64,000 nucleotides of DNA from Clostridiaceae bacterium (GTDB lineage Bacteria > Bacillota > Clostridia > Lachnospirales > Lachnospiraceae). Positions 17,612 to 26,559 of this stretch are shown here, in pieces. The stretch spans positions 1 through 64,000 of the forward strand of contig CAJTGE010000004.1 in the NCBI GenBank assembly GCA_910575795.1, given 5' to 3'. The notes beneath the pieces are model-generated. The model did no database searches, was not told the origin of the DNA, and saw nothing but the letters and a program-made list of their open reading frames with translations. The stretch's first letter is position 1. Each line of letters starts with the position of its first letter. A program made the translations under genes and the position numbers.

Positions 17612-17866
17612 TAAGTGGATAGGAAAACAGATAATTAATCTGGTGATTAGTTTTATAAGCAGGATGATGGATGGATAAAATGGTTCATTATTCTGCTTTT
17701 TATTGTATTTCTAAAGTTTTTAGACTATAATGACATATATTGAGTGTGAAGTATCTGTAAGACAGGCGTGCATATCATAGTGAAGAATAGTTTGTTTTAT
17801 ATTAATCCAGAATATGCAAATAAGACGTATATAGTTACTTAAGACAAATAGACAGGAGGTAAAACG

Positions 17867-19214
17867 GTGTTTTTAAAGCAAATACAGGTCAAGAACTTCA
17901 GGTTGTTGATGGATTATAATGTAGTATTGGATGAAGGTTTGACACTTTTCGTAGGAAAAAATAATGCAGGGAAAACCACGCTTATGAATTTGATCAAACT
18001 GGTGGTTGAAGGCAGCAAATTAAGATTTATCATATATGACAGCGGATCAAAAAGAAACATTACCAAGTTCTCATAATGGTTTAGGATACAAGAATCTTAT
18101 AAAAATCACATTATTGTTGAAAGAATTTGCCAGAGATGTAAGGCAAAACGCTAAAAGCGCTATTCCTATTCTATTTTTAGAGGAGCCTGAGGCTCATATG
18201 CACCCTCAATTGCAGGCGGTATTTGTAGGACATTTAGAAGATGTTCTTTCAAAGTTTTCAGGAAATCCAATTCAGATTATAATGTCTACACACTCTTCAC
18301 ATATAGCAAATACAGTGCCATTTAAAAATATACGGTATTTACGGAAAAAGTCAAATCAGGTTATCTGCAAAAATTTAAATGAGTTTTGTGGAGAAAAAGA
18401 CAGAATGGGAGAAGAGTATGAGAAAAACATTGATTTTCTGCGAAAGTATTTGACACTTAGCAGGTGCGATCTATATTTTTGTGATAAAGCTATTTTGGTA
18501 GAAGGAGCTGCAGAGCGTCTGTTGTTGCCGGATATGATAAAGAAATGCGAGAGGGCAGGAAAATTTGCCGGAGTAACTCCTACATTAACCTCCCAATACT
18601 GTACTATCATTGAAGTGGGAGGTGCGTATGCACACCGTTTCTTTGATTTTGTGGATTTTTTGGAAATTCCCACTTTAATTTTGACGGATATTGATTTTGT
18701 CGATAAGAATCAAAGAAAGGCTCTGCGAAAAAATGCAGATAATACATCTAATAGTACTATAAAGAAATGGGGACATGATATACTTAATATAGCATTAACG
18801 AGGAAAATTGATTTAGAACAAATACTTGCTTTAACTGATGCACAGAAAACGAATGGACTTCGTCATCTGGAATTTCAAATGGAAGAGAACGGGGCCTATC
18901 CGCGAAGTCTGGAAGAAGCGATTATGAATGTTAATCGAGAATATTATGGAATAGAAACAGAGGAAAGGGACATTGATTTTGATGAAAATGAAGAGAGAAA
19001 GACAGACTTTGCACTGGATTTGATTTTAGGAGACATATCAGATAATTATCAAGTCCCATCTTATATTGAAAAGGGACTTGTATGGTTAAATGGTCAGTCA
19101 AAAGTTCCTGATTCTGTAAAAGTAAAGAAAAAATTAAGGCGACCTTATAAAAAGAGAATAAATGCGAAAACAGACAAGAACACTGGAGGAGATATTGGTG
19201 TCGAGCAAATATGA
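17867..19214 (+). pseudogene. GajA-like OLD-family ATPase/TOPRIM nuclease, internally deleted and frameshifted
   Basis: Two frames make one damaged gene. 17867-18076 (GTG start after AGGAGGT) encodes an ABC-ATPase N-terminus with Walker A GKNNAGKTT. 18036-19214 continues in another frame with SSHNGLGYKNLI (signature-type), Walker B FLEEPEAHMHPQ, STHSSH, and the TOPRIM residues ILVEGAAER (Glu) and LTDIDFVD (Asp-x-Asp). Together they give about 450 residues, where OLD/GajA proteins have about 580-600. Much of the ATPase insert between Walker A and the signature is missing, and the joint near 18036 is out of frame. GajA is the DNA-nicking subunit of the Gabija anti-phage system. This copy should be inactive. 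Confidence 0.8.
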
Positions 19215-19632
19215 AATAGCTAAGAAAAGAGCAGATGAAATAGATGCCGAAATTATAGAAACCCTAAAGACAGGTAAGAACTTCCGAGTCGAGGCAGGGG
19301 CTGGATCGGGAAAGACGTATTCTTTTAATAAAGTGATTGAATGGGTGGAAGATAATTACTGGGAAAATCTTAAGATGAAAAAACAGAGTGTGGCATGTAT
19401 TACATATACTAATGCAGGGGTAAATGTTATCGCATCAAGATTACGCACAGATAATTTTATAAAGCCAATGACAATTCATTCATCTGCATGGGAACTTATT
19501 GGACAATTTGCGCAAGATTTAAAACGGCTGGTGATTGAACTGGGATTAGTGCCAGAAGGGGTAACAGAAAAGGATTTTGATAAGATACAATATACTGTTG
19601 GGGCAAGATATGTAGAGAATAAAATAATATAG
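19198..19632 (+). pseudogene. GajB-like UvrD/Rep helicase, N-terminal fragment
   Basis: 144 residues from GTG 19198 (GGAGG upstream, overlapping the gajA end), against about 500 in intact GajB. It shows UvrD-like motif I EAGAGSGKTYSF, motif Ia CITYTNAGVNVIASRL and a TIHSSAWEL segment, then stops at 19630-19632. Downstream, short stretches in another frame (DEYLTIHDIMEN near 19640-19675) look like continuing helicase sequence, so a frameshift and then a deletion removed the rest. With gajA this marks a decayed Gabija locus. Confidence 0.78.
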
Positions 19633-19771
19633 GATTCTATTTGATGAGTATTTGACAATACATGATATTATGGAAAACATTGGATGGTTGAGTTGAGTAT
19701 GGTGAGAGCCAGAGTTATACTCGCCGATATGCAAGATAATGTAAGAAGATAAACTGTAGGTAAGGGAGAAG

Positions 19772-19993
19772 ATGGATTTGATGTCGGAAAAAAGGCTGAA
19801 TAATACAATATTTTTAATGTATCTTGTGACAGAAAATTATCGTAAAAAATATGGCCTCTCCAGACAGGAGTATTTGCAGTTGGATAAGAAATATAAAATT
19901 TTAAATTATATTTCAGAGTGTCCGGATGTTTTTGATAGTATGACAGAGGCGGAAATGGTGGAGGAGGTTGATCAATATGTATCAGAATCTTAA
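19772..19993 (+). CDS. DUF3791-type small protein, putative antitoxin-like partner
   Basis: 73 residues, helical and acidic, matching the DUF3791 pattern (FLMYLVTENYRKKYGLSRQEYLQLDKKYKILNYI, then EMVEEVDQYV). AAGGGAGAAG precedes ATG. It overlaps the start of the DUF3990 gene. DUF3791 and DUF3990 genes are regularly paired in Firmicutes in a toxin-antitoxin-like layout; the antitoxin role is inferred from pairing only. Confidence 0.72.
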   Translation: MDLMSEKRLNNTIFLMYLVTENYRKKYGLSRQEYLQLDKKYKILNYISECPDVFDSMTEAEMVEEVDQYVSES

Positions 19994-20528
19994 ATATGTC
20001 TTATACCACGGGACAATCGCCACTATTGAGAAAATTGATATAAGTCAGGGAAAAGGAAGGAAAGATTTTGGAAAAGGGTTTTATATGGCTGTTTCTCGCG
20101 CCCAGGCAGTAGGCATGATGCATAAAAAGTATAAAGAGGCAGTCAGACGGAGCAGGAATAAAAGAGATTCTGATTTTACGGAACATCTTTATCAAATTGA
20201 ATTGGATGCTTTGGCAGTTAAAACTTTAAAGATAAGATTTTTTGAACAGGCAGATGAGGATTGGCTGGATTTTGTTCTCATGTGCAGGGAAAAGGGAGGA
20301 ACAACACATGATTATGATATGGTAATTGGGCCGACAGCGGATGATGATACTATGCTGTGTCTGAAAACATACTGGGATGGCCTATATGGAACAGTTGGTT
20401 CGTCTGAAGCAAAAAGGATTCTCCTGAACAATTTGGAGACAGAAAACTTAGGAATCCAGTATTTTATTGGGAAGCAGGAAGTTGTGGATCATGTAATAAA
20501 GAGTATGAAAGAAGTAGATTGGAGATGA
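19977..20528 (+). CDS. DUF3990 protein, ADP-ribosyltransferase-like fold
   Basis: 183 residues from ATG 19977 (GAGGAGG upstream, overlapping the preceding gene by 17 nt). N-terminal YHGTI, then DFGKGFYMAVSRAQA, then a central YDMVIGPTADDD: the DUF3990 signature. The family has been grouped with ADP-ribosyltransferases because of the H-G-T/Y-type opening, so it may modify a host or phage target. Being sandwiched between two small acidic helical genes suggests a toxin with one or two neutralising partners. Function is not shown by sequence. Confidence 0.72.
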   Translation: MYQNLKYVLYHGTIATIEKIDISQGKGRKDFGKGFYMAVSRAQAVGMMHKKYKEAVRRSRNKRDSDFTEHLYQIELDALAVKTLKIRFFEQADEDWLDFVLMCREKGGTTHDYDMVIGPTADDDTMLCLKTYWDGLYGTVGSSEAKRILLNNLETENLGIQYFIGKQEVVDHVIKSMKEVDWR

Positions 20529-20532
20529 CATT

Positions 20533-20781
20533 GTGAAGGAGAGTAAAATTGAAACGACAATCGGTTTGTGTATAGTTGCGCTGAGTAAATTTCTGATGAA
20601 GAAATATAGTGTGTCAGAAGAAGAAGCGTATCAGCGGCTTATGGAGATGGAATTATATGAACTGTTACTTGATGCAGATACTCGACTTTATTTGGAACCG
20701 AATGAGTTTCTGATTCGGTGCTGTGAGATGGAATGTGATAAAGGAAAAGAGGCATTGTATAGATTTATAAGCACAGATTAA
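20533..20781 (+). CDS. Second small DUF3791-like protein (82 aa)
   Basis: GTG start at 20533, 8 nt after GGAG and 4 bases after the DUF3990 stop, so co-translated with it. Helical and acidic; IVALSKFLMKKYSVSEEEAYQRLMEMELYELLLDADTRLYLEP resembles a diverged DUF3791. It completes a three-gene unit (small-DUF3990-small). Confidence 0.65.
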   Translation: MKESKIETTIGLCIVALSKFLMKKYSVSEEEAYQRLMEMELYELLLDADTRLYLEPNEFLIRCCEMECDKGKEALYRFISTD

Positions 20782-20822
20782 ATGTAGAGGAAAAATGATT
20801 TGGCTGCTACTGGGACGACAAG

Positions 20823-20936
20823 ATGATTTGGAAAGAGAATTATCAATTAAATGTATCAGAGGAAATCGAAGATGAGGTCAGGAATATGTGTTCGTATAGC
20901 CAGGTGATAGAGGATAGAAAGAGAAAACATTACTGA
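20823..20936 (+). pseudogene. Short remnant, possibly the tail of an Rpn-type nuclease
   Basis: 37-codon frame whose segment SEEIEDEVRNMCSYSQ resembles the C-terminus of Rpn/PD-(D/E)XK transposase-like proteins. No N-terminus is present. It lies among island debris; nearby is a palindrome TGTACAAATTTTGTACA (about 20984-21000). A weak call. Confidence 0.3.
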
Positions 20937-21039
20937 TTGTAGAGGCAGAATATTATGTGTATAATAAGACTAAAGCATACTTAAGTGTACAAATTTTGTA
21001 CAAGGACCACATATTATTCAGATAAAGAGATAGGGAACC

Positions 21040-21375
21040 ATGAAATACGCTATTGATAGATATGAGATAGGGTCAGAGAAAGAGGTTAGTGCAGATATCT
21101 TTTATAATAAGTATATTCCCCGGAAAAAGGACAGGTTTTTTTGTCCTGAATGCGGTGAGCCAGTATTTTGGAGTTCCAGAGGAGGTTCACAGCCGGACAA
21201 GTTTTCGCATTACAACAAGACCGAACAGACCCCGGAATGTGATAAACGAGTGGACGGGCGCTCAGGATTGAATTTGTATGAGCGTGTTGGATTGCCTCTT
21301 TATCTGTCTATCAGAGCTGTTAATCAGTTTTCTCTGATGATAGGATTTCCTGCGGTTGGCAGTAAAGCGGCATAA
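21040..21375 (+). pseudogene. Truncated zinc-ribbon (CoiA-like) protein, N-terminal fragment
   Basis: 111 residues. A Cys2-His/Cys zinc-binding segment (FFCPECGEPVFW...FSHYN...PECDKR) near residues 34-70 is typical of the N-terminal domain of CoiA-like and related nuclease-associated proteins, which are much longer. The frame ends abruptly at 21373-21375 after FPAVGSKAA, at the island edge. The next ORF lies in the same frame just past this stop but is of a different kind, so this is a recombination joint. Confidence 0.55.
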
Positions 21376-21678
21376 GAATTTGCCCAAAAAGTCAAGAATG
21401 CAGCCGCCCCAAAAGATTTGGACGCCCCTGCAGAACTCACCGCGTTTCCGGTTTATGTAGGACTGCCGGATGTCAATGTAGCAGAGACCAAAGAAGACTT
21501 TTTGAAGCTTGGCGCAGATGCAGTGTTTACAGATGGACTTCTTGCATCCATAGAAATAGCCGATATTGATCATCTTCAGCCCAGTATGGCAGGATTTTCC
21601 ATTTCAGATGGAGGGACGGCAAACATAAACTTTGGCGTGTCAGACGGGGCGCTGGCGATTAGAGGAATTAACGATTGA
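21376..21678 (+). pseudogene. 3' fragment of a secreted-type protein
   Basis: About 100 codons, open from the stop at 21375 and with no ribosome site; the first ATG-like start is internal (near 21418). Sequence such as LTAFPVYVGLPDVNVAETKEDFLKLGADAVF looks like the C-terminal domain of a secreted, NTF2-like protein, and the GC content is that of the host. It appears to be the tail of a resident gene whose signal peptide and promoter were lost when the island formed. Downstream lies a secreted-protein pair. Confidence 0.5.
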
Positions 21679-21875
21679 TCATGGACAGAGGGTTACTGCT
21701 GAAAAGCGTATAACGGAAACGGTAATTTTTTATATTTTTTTCAAGGGCGGCTGTCCATTCACCTGGGGCCGCCCTGGCTTTTTTTATAAATAACCAGTCA
21801 GCCTTTGTAAGCTGTGTCCGCCAGAGTAAACAATAACCGACTATGCCCCCGCACGGAGGAAAGTGATCAAACAGC

Positions 21876-21907
21876 TTGACAAAATTTAACAGGGGGGGGG
21901 ATACAAT
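21876..21907 (+). promoter_or_regulatory. Promoter with G9 tract in the -35/-10 spacer
   Basis: TTGACA (21876-21881) and TACAAT (21902-21907) are separated by 20 bp, of which 21892-21900 are nine consecutive Gs. The optimal spacing of 17-18 bp would need six or seven Gs. This is the layout of slippage-controlled promoters such as Neisseria porA, where G number sets expression. The transcript would serve the secreted protein at 21944. Confidence 0.7.
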
Positions 21908-21943
21908 AGAGGAGATGAAAAGCATCAAAGGAGGAATCTGGAA

Positions 21944-22660
21944 ATGAAATTGACAAAAGCAATGCTCGCGGGAGCCATCCTTTCCGCGCTCTCAGCAGGC
22001 ACGGCCTTTGCCGGGACATGGGAAAAGGGCCAGGCGCCGAACCAGGATAGGTGGCAGTATTCTAACGGGGACGGAACCTATGCCAGGGATGGCTGGCAGT
22101 GGATCGACGGAGATAACGACGGGACGGCGGAGTATTACTATTTTGACAGTGAGGGCTGGATGCTGTCCGACACCATAACGCCGGACGGGAACCGGGTAAA
22201 CGCGGACGGCGCGTGGGTGATAGACGGCGCGGTACAGACGCAGCAGGTAAATGCGCTTCCTGCTGCAGCAGCAGAGGATACCGCTGCGCCGGCCGGCATG
22301 GGTATAAGCGGGACATACAGCTATTACAGCACATGGTATGCTAAAACGGGAAATATCGATACAAGCGGCGCAGGCAAAGATCTTTCTTATGCAGGCAGTG
22401 TTACGATCACAGAAGTGGACAGCAGCACGATACATGTAGTGCTTGGCAAATTTACGTATAGTCCGGAAGGCGTCGTCGTCCTGAAAAAGCAGGGCGATAC
22501 GTATGTGTTTGATTCCTATCTCGGGCAGGATTGGGGCGAACTTTATGCCAAAAACTATGTGCCGGAAGTGCGTTTTAACGGAAACAGCGTCGAGATAGCG
22601 CAAAAAGATTTTATGTATAATATAGGAGACATAATCTCCTGGAGGACATATAACCGATAA
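21944..22660 (+). CDS. Secreted protein with cell-wall-binding repeat region
   Basis: 238 residues. Signal peptide ending near TAFA-GTW; then aromatic/Gly repeats of the CW-binding type (RWQYSNGDGTYARDGWQWIDG, EYYYFDSEGWMLSD; residues 30-85), a linker, and a beta-rich C-terminal domain (about 110-238) with no motif I recognise. The ribosome site AAAGGAGG is just upstream. Expression is probably sensitive to the G9 promoter spacer. It is adjacent to another secreted protein. Confidence 0.8.
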   Translation: MKLTKAMLAGAILSALSAGTAFAGTWEKGQAPNQDRWQYSNGDGTYARDGWQWIDGDNDGTAEYYYFDSEGWMLSDTITPDGNRVNADGAWVIDGAVQTQQVNALPAAAAEDTAAPAGMGISGTYSYYSTWYAKTGNIDTSGAGKDLSYAGSVTITEVDSSTIHVVLGKFTYSPEGVVVLKKQGDTYVFDSYLGQDWGELYAKNYVPEVRFNGNSVEIAQKDFMYNIGDIISWRTYNR

Positions 22661-22717
22661 ACAGAATCCCGGGCTGCACTCATTTTAACGGATTTTATGA
22701 AGGAGGAAAACTCAAAA

Positions 22718-23347
22718 ATGAAAAAGACAATAAAAACTTTCGTATGCGCAGGGCTTGCGTCCTGCCTCGTATTGGGGACTATGACCGCTTCCTTTGCGGG
22801 TCCGGCTGCGGAAGCCGCCGTATCGCAGACGCAGCAGGCTGATACGAGCGCCGCGGCGGATGTGGCGGGAGACTCCGCAGCCGCGGCGGATACGGCGGCA
22901 GATTCCGCGGCCGGCGCGGCGGCTCTCTGGATGTGGACGGAGAACGCGGACGGGACGCGCGTGATGGACGAGGCCTTGATGCATCAGGACTTCAATGATT
23001 TTTTCAATTTTATGGCCTCTTTTGACGGCAAAGAGTTCCCGTATCATTCCACGCAGGAGACGGTGGCCGCCTGGGCGCAGGTTTCGGAGAGGGGAGCGGC
23101 GTGGAAGGCCCTGTTTGACCAGTATGGCATCCCGTATGACCTCTGCGGGGAGAATCCGTACCAGGCAAGGGGCGCCGCGTTCACGACCGCGCCGGGCAAG
23201 TCGGCGGACGAGCAGTACAGCGTGGCCGGAGCTGTGCAGATGATGATCTGGATTCTGACAGACGGGATGTCCCAGGCAGAGTTTAACATGAGTATCGCAG
23301 GGGACGGGGCGGTTACCGTAACCGCTTCCCTTCAGATGTTTGGATAA
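22718..23347 (+). CDS. Secreted protein of unknown function
   Basis: 209 residues from ATG 22718, 11 nt after AAGGAGG; the ATG at 22697 overlaps that ribosome site and is unlikely. Signal peptide (KKTIKTFVCAGLASCLVLGTMTASFAG), an Ala/Asp-rich low-complexity linker (ADTAADSAAGAA), then a compact domain of about 130 residues with many aromatics (MHQDFNDFFNFMASFDG). No catalytic motif was recognised. It is separated from the upstream secreted gene by 57 nt and probably shares its transcript. Confidence 0.7.
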   Translation: MKKTIKTFVCAGLASCLVLGTMTASFAGPAAEAAVSQTQQADTSAAADVAGDSAAAADTAADSAAGAAALWMWTENADGTRVMDEALMHQDFNDFFNFMASFDGKEFPYHSTQETVAAWAQVSERGAAWKALFDQYGIPYDLCGENPYQARGAAFTTAPGKSADEQYSVAGAVQMMIWILTDGMSQAEFNMSIAGDGAVTVTASLQMFG

Positions 23348-23374
23348 TACGGAAGGACGGCCCGGCAGGGCCGG

Positions 23375-23403
23375 GTTCAGGCAGCCAAAACGGCTGCCTG
23401 AAC
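23375..23403 (+). terminator. Hairpin after the secreted-protein pair
   Basis: Perfect 12-bp arms (GTTCAGGCAGCC and its complement) with a 5-nt loop, 28 bp past the stop. The T run is weak. It is the best terminator candidate here. Confidence 0.5.
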
Positions 23404-23513
23404 TATTGCCCGGCACAGGAATGGCAGACTGCGTCCGCGGATAAACAGCGCCCGTGGATGCATGCAATGCCGCGCCTGCGCCAGGCCAATCACGCGCAGA
23501 AGGGAAAGAGACG

Positions 23514-24881
23514 ATGAGGCAGCGAAAGAGGACGGCCGTATGGCTTTTCTGTATGATTTTTATAACCGCCGCAGGCGTATGGCATGGCAAAGGCCGGGCC
23601 CTTGCGGGGTGGATCGAGACGCCGGAATTCCGCTTTATGGAGGAGGACGGCAGCTTTAAGACAGAGGAGCGGTATCAGAGCGAAAGCGGGGACGGCGGCG
23701 ATCATGTATTTCTCGGCCGGCCGTCTGTTTGGCTCCCGGATAACGGGGTGCTTGTGCAGTATACTGTATACGCTGGGGATCTACCGGCTGGGGAACTGCT
23801 ATACGCGCTCGGCGTACGGGGAGTTCCTTGCCATGATGTTCCTGCCGCTCGTGATATACGGCTTTTACGAGGTCTTTTTCGGCGATGGACAGAAGTGGGC
23901 GTTTCTCACGATCGGCCTGACCGGCGTTTTGCAGAGCCACATCATCACCGCCGCGCTGACAGCGGCCGCGTGCTGTGCCGCGGGCCTCATCTGCATCCGG
24001 CGGATCTTTAACAGGGAGCGCTTCGCCGCGCTTACAAAAGCCCTCGCATTTACGGCCGGCCTTAACCTGTGGTTCCTGTTCCCGCTTGTGGACTATATGC
24101 GGGCGGGGATCAACCTGGATGCGCTGCAGTACCCGGGGGACAGATACGCGCTGACGCTGTCCAAGCTTTTGGAGCTGTTTCCCATCGCCATGGGGGCCAC
24201 GCCGTCCATCGACTACGGGGCAAGGGATTCCATGGCCTTAGCCCTCGGTTTCCCGGTACTGGCCGCCACGGGCCTGCTTATTTTTTCAGTGGATGCAGCA
24301 GAAAAAAGAGGCGGCGGGAGAGAGCGCGCAGGAAGAGGATGGAAATGAAAGCAGGGCGCATGCGGGCCAGGCTCTGGCGCGCCGGTTCCTTCTGATTGGA
24401 GGCGCGGCCGCCTTTGCCTCCCTGGCGCTGTTTCCGTGGAAATACCTGATGCAGTTCGGATGGTTCCGCCTGGCGGCCTCCTATATCCAGTTTCCCTGGC
24501 GTCTGGTCGGCGCAGCCCTCTGTTTCCTCTCCCTGGCCGGCGGCTATGCCGTCAGCCGCCAGTGGGGAGGCGCGCGCCGCTTCCGGGCCGGAAGGGTATG
24601 CGGATCTGCCGCTGTTTTATTATCCCGGCTACCGCGCGGTAAGCGCGGACGGCGGCCAGCTTCCGGTGATCCGTTCGGAGGACGGCCTGGCGCGCGTGCT
24701 CTTCGCGGGGGAAGCGCGGGGGGAGATCCATGTGTTTTACAGGGAACGAAGGCTGTGGAGGCTGTGTGAAATCATTTCTGTGGGAACGCTTGCGCTGTTT
24801 GCGGTTCTTTTCATGAGAGGCGGGGGAAAGAAGAAAGGCAAATTCATCTTGCGTCCCCGGCCGTCTGATGTTATGCTATAG
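23514..24881 (+). pseudogene. Decayed YfhO-like membrane protein gene
   Basis: Pieces of one large membrane protein lie in order in different frames. 23514-about 23700 has a signal-anchor start (RKRTAVWLFCMIFITAAG) and a soluble stretch; about 23700-24340 carries several helices (AYGEFLAMMFLPLVIYGFYEVFFG; LNLWFLFPLVDYMRAG); 24293-about 24590 has more helices (PWKYLMQFGWFRLAASYIQFPWR); about 24590-24881 ends with LPLFYYPGYRAVSADGG and a last helix. This order fits YfhO/6-pyruvoyl-type lipid-linked sugar membrane proteins, which are normally 700-900 residues. At least three frameshifts and a large internal loss make it non-functional. It is next to a glycosyltransferase with which it may once have worked. 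Confidence 0.65.
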
Positions 24882-24907
24882 CAAAGGGTAAGATCGTCTG
24901 TCCTTAG

Positions 24908-24985
24908 GAACTGTTAAGAAATCACTTTTAAGATTGCCTGTCTTTTTCTCCGGCAGCGCTATTAAACGTGATTTCTTAACAGTTC
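24908..24985. repeat. 78-bp imperfect palindrome
   Basis: 24-bp arms (24908-24931 and 24962-24985) beginning GAACTGTTAAGAAATCAC, with one mismatched position, around a 30-bp centre. No ORF. It could fold as a long hairpin and end transcription, or be a MITE-type element. It separates the decayed gene from the glycosyltransferase. Confidence 0.7.
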
Positions 24986-25112
24986 TTTACCTGAAAATAT
25001 AAGGGCAGTCGCATCAAGCGATATCATTTCATATGAATGTGCTCCAGGCATCTCACGGCGCCTGATTTTGTGAGATTTGGGAGTGCATACGACCGCACAG
25101 GAGGAACAGGGT

Positions 25113-26078
25113 TTGAAACAGATTTCAATTCTGGTTCCCTGCTACAACGAGGAGGAGAACATCCGCCCCTTCCGGGAGGAGATTCGCCGTGTGTTCAGGG
25201 AATCTTTTTCAGATAAATACACGCTGGAGCTTTTATACATCGACGACGGCTCCAGGGACAGGACGCTTGAGCGGATCCGGGAGCTGGCCAGGGAGGATCC
25301 GGATGTGAAATACCTGTCTTTTTCCAGGAACTTCGGAAAGGAAGCGGCCCTTTACGCGGGCCTTGAGCATGCCTTCGGCGATTATGTGGCGGTGATGGAC
25401 GTGGATCTGCAGGATCCGCCCTCCCTGCTCCCGGAGATGGCAAAGGCGCTGGAATCAGGCGAATACGACGTAGCGGCCGCGCGCCGGGAAGATCGGAAGG
25501 GAGAGCCGCCGGTGCGATCCTTTTTTGCCCGTTTATTTTACCGCCTGATCCGGAAAATATCGGATGTGGACATCGTGGACGGCGCCAGGGATTTCCGCCT
25601 GATGACGCGCCAGTATGTGGAAAGCCTTCTGGAGCTTAAGGAGTACAACCGCTTTTCAAAAGGGCTCTTTGGATGGGTGGGCTACCGGGTCAAGTGGATT
25701 GCCTATGAGAACATTAAACGGGAAAAAGGGAACACAAAGTGGTCGTTCTGGAAGCTGTTTTTATACAGCATCGACGGGATCGTGGCCTTCTCGGTCGTTC
25801 CGGCCGTGATGGCGGCCGCATTCGGCGCAGTGTTCTGCGCGGCGGCTTTTTTATTCCTGTTTGTGGTCTTTATCAGAGCCATGATTTACGGCGATCCCGT
25901 GGCCGGGTGGCCGTCGCTGGTCTGCATCATCCTCTTTGTGTCCGGGATCCAGTTCTTCTTTATGGGCGTGCTGGGGGAATATATGGCAAAGACCTATATG
26001 GAGGTCAAGAGACGCCCTGTATACCTGTGCAGGGAGTCGAATCTCGGGCGCAGGAGAGAAGAGGATAAAGGCGCGTAA
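25113..26078 (+). CDS. Family 2 glycosyltransferase, polyprenyl-phosphate type (GtrB/DPM1-like)
   Basis: 321 residues from TTG 25113, eight bases after AGGAGG; a frame open from TTG 25077 has no ribosome site. GT-A fold: ISILVPCYNEEENI at the start, nucleotide-binding VDLQDPP near 100, RDFRLM near 160, and two C-terminal membrane helices (about 230-260 and 265-295). Relatives move a sugar from a nucleotide donor to undecaprenyl phosphate on the cytoplasmic face, supplying flippases and surface-glycan transferases. The adjacent decayed YfhO-like gene would be such a partner. The specific sugar cannot be read. Confidence 0.85.
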   Translation: MKQISILVPCYNEEENIRPFREEIRRVFRESFSDKYTLELLYIDDGSRDRTLERIRELAREDPDVKYLSFSRNFGKEAALYAGLEHAFGDYVAVMDVDLQDPPSLLPEMAKALESGEYDVAAARREDRKGEPPVRSFFARLFYRLIRKISDVDIVDGARDFRLMTRQYVESLLELKEYNRFSKGLFGWVGYRVKWIAYENIKREKGNTKWSFWKLFLYSIDGIVAFSVVPAVMAAAFGAVFCAAAFLFLFVVFIRAMIYGDPVAGWPSLVCIILFVSGIQFFFMGVLGEYMAKTYMEVKRRPVYLCRESNLGRRREEDKGA

Positions 26079-26280
26079 ATGTGCGGCCTGGCCGCGCCCT
26101 GTCTGGAGAACTGGCCCGGCGCCGTTCAGGCCTGCTTACAGTCCGGAACCATTCAGGCCGGGATCGCATACGATGGTAGGAGGTCAGGCGGCCTTATGGA
26201 TGAAACATTTTTCAGACATGTCCAAAGCCGTGAAAGGTCACCCGTTACTCGTATTTTGTAAACATTTCATAAATCCGCAC

Positions 26281-26559
26281 TTGACCAATCTGGAAGGTTT
26301 TGCTATAGTAGATAGGGTAAGACCAGAGTGTTTTTAGTTACTGTCCACATCCTGCAGCCCGGTTTGTATGCAGTAACACGCTTCATAACGCACATAAACT
26401 GTTAAAAATGTCATACGTGCGGTTTTGTGTTGCTTCCCTCGGGAGGGGTTTTTGTAAATATGAATTTACAGATAATTCCCCACAGTGATTGGAGTCTGGA
26501 TCGTAACATGCTTACACTCCAAAAAACATCAAAGTAATTGTAAGAAGGGGAAGGGTGAT
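26281..26559 (+). promoter_or_regulatory. Promoter and structured leader of the chemoreceptor gene
   Basis: TTGACC (26281-26286), 17 bp, TATAGT (26304-26309). The leader of about 240 nt has an inverted pair (GTTACTG and its complement, about 26337-26374) and a short CCCT/AGGG hairpin followed by TTTTT (about 26436-26455), a possible attenuator. I looked for a cyclic-di-GMP riboswitch core and did not find one. 26079-26280 shows no gene. Confidence 0.55.

Larger units (their letters stand above)
17612..21375. other. AT-rich genomic island carrying broken defence genes
   Basis: About 3.8 kb clearly lower in GC than both flanks. It starts at the spoVAC stop, where spoVAD/E are expected, and ends near 21.37 kb, where a GC-richer gene fragment resumes without a start. 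It carries a degraded Gabija-like pair, a DUF3791/DUF3990 trio, an Rpn-like remnant and a truncated zinc-ribbon gene. I see no integrase, flanking repeats or tRNA, so the mechanism of entry is unknown. Because the flanks are two different genes, host DNA was also lost. Confidence 0.7.

Noticed and set aside
23454..24011. 185-codon ORF as an intact secreted protein
   Set aside because: After about residue 80 it runs out of frame across sequence that clearly encodes membrane helices in another frame.
26310..26559. Cyclic-di-GMP riboswitch before the chemoreceptor gene
   Set aside because: Hairpins exist, but the conserved GGNCACGCA-type core and tetraloop receptor were not found.
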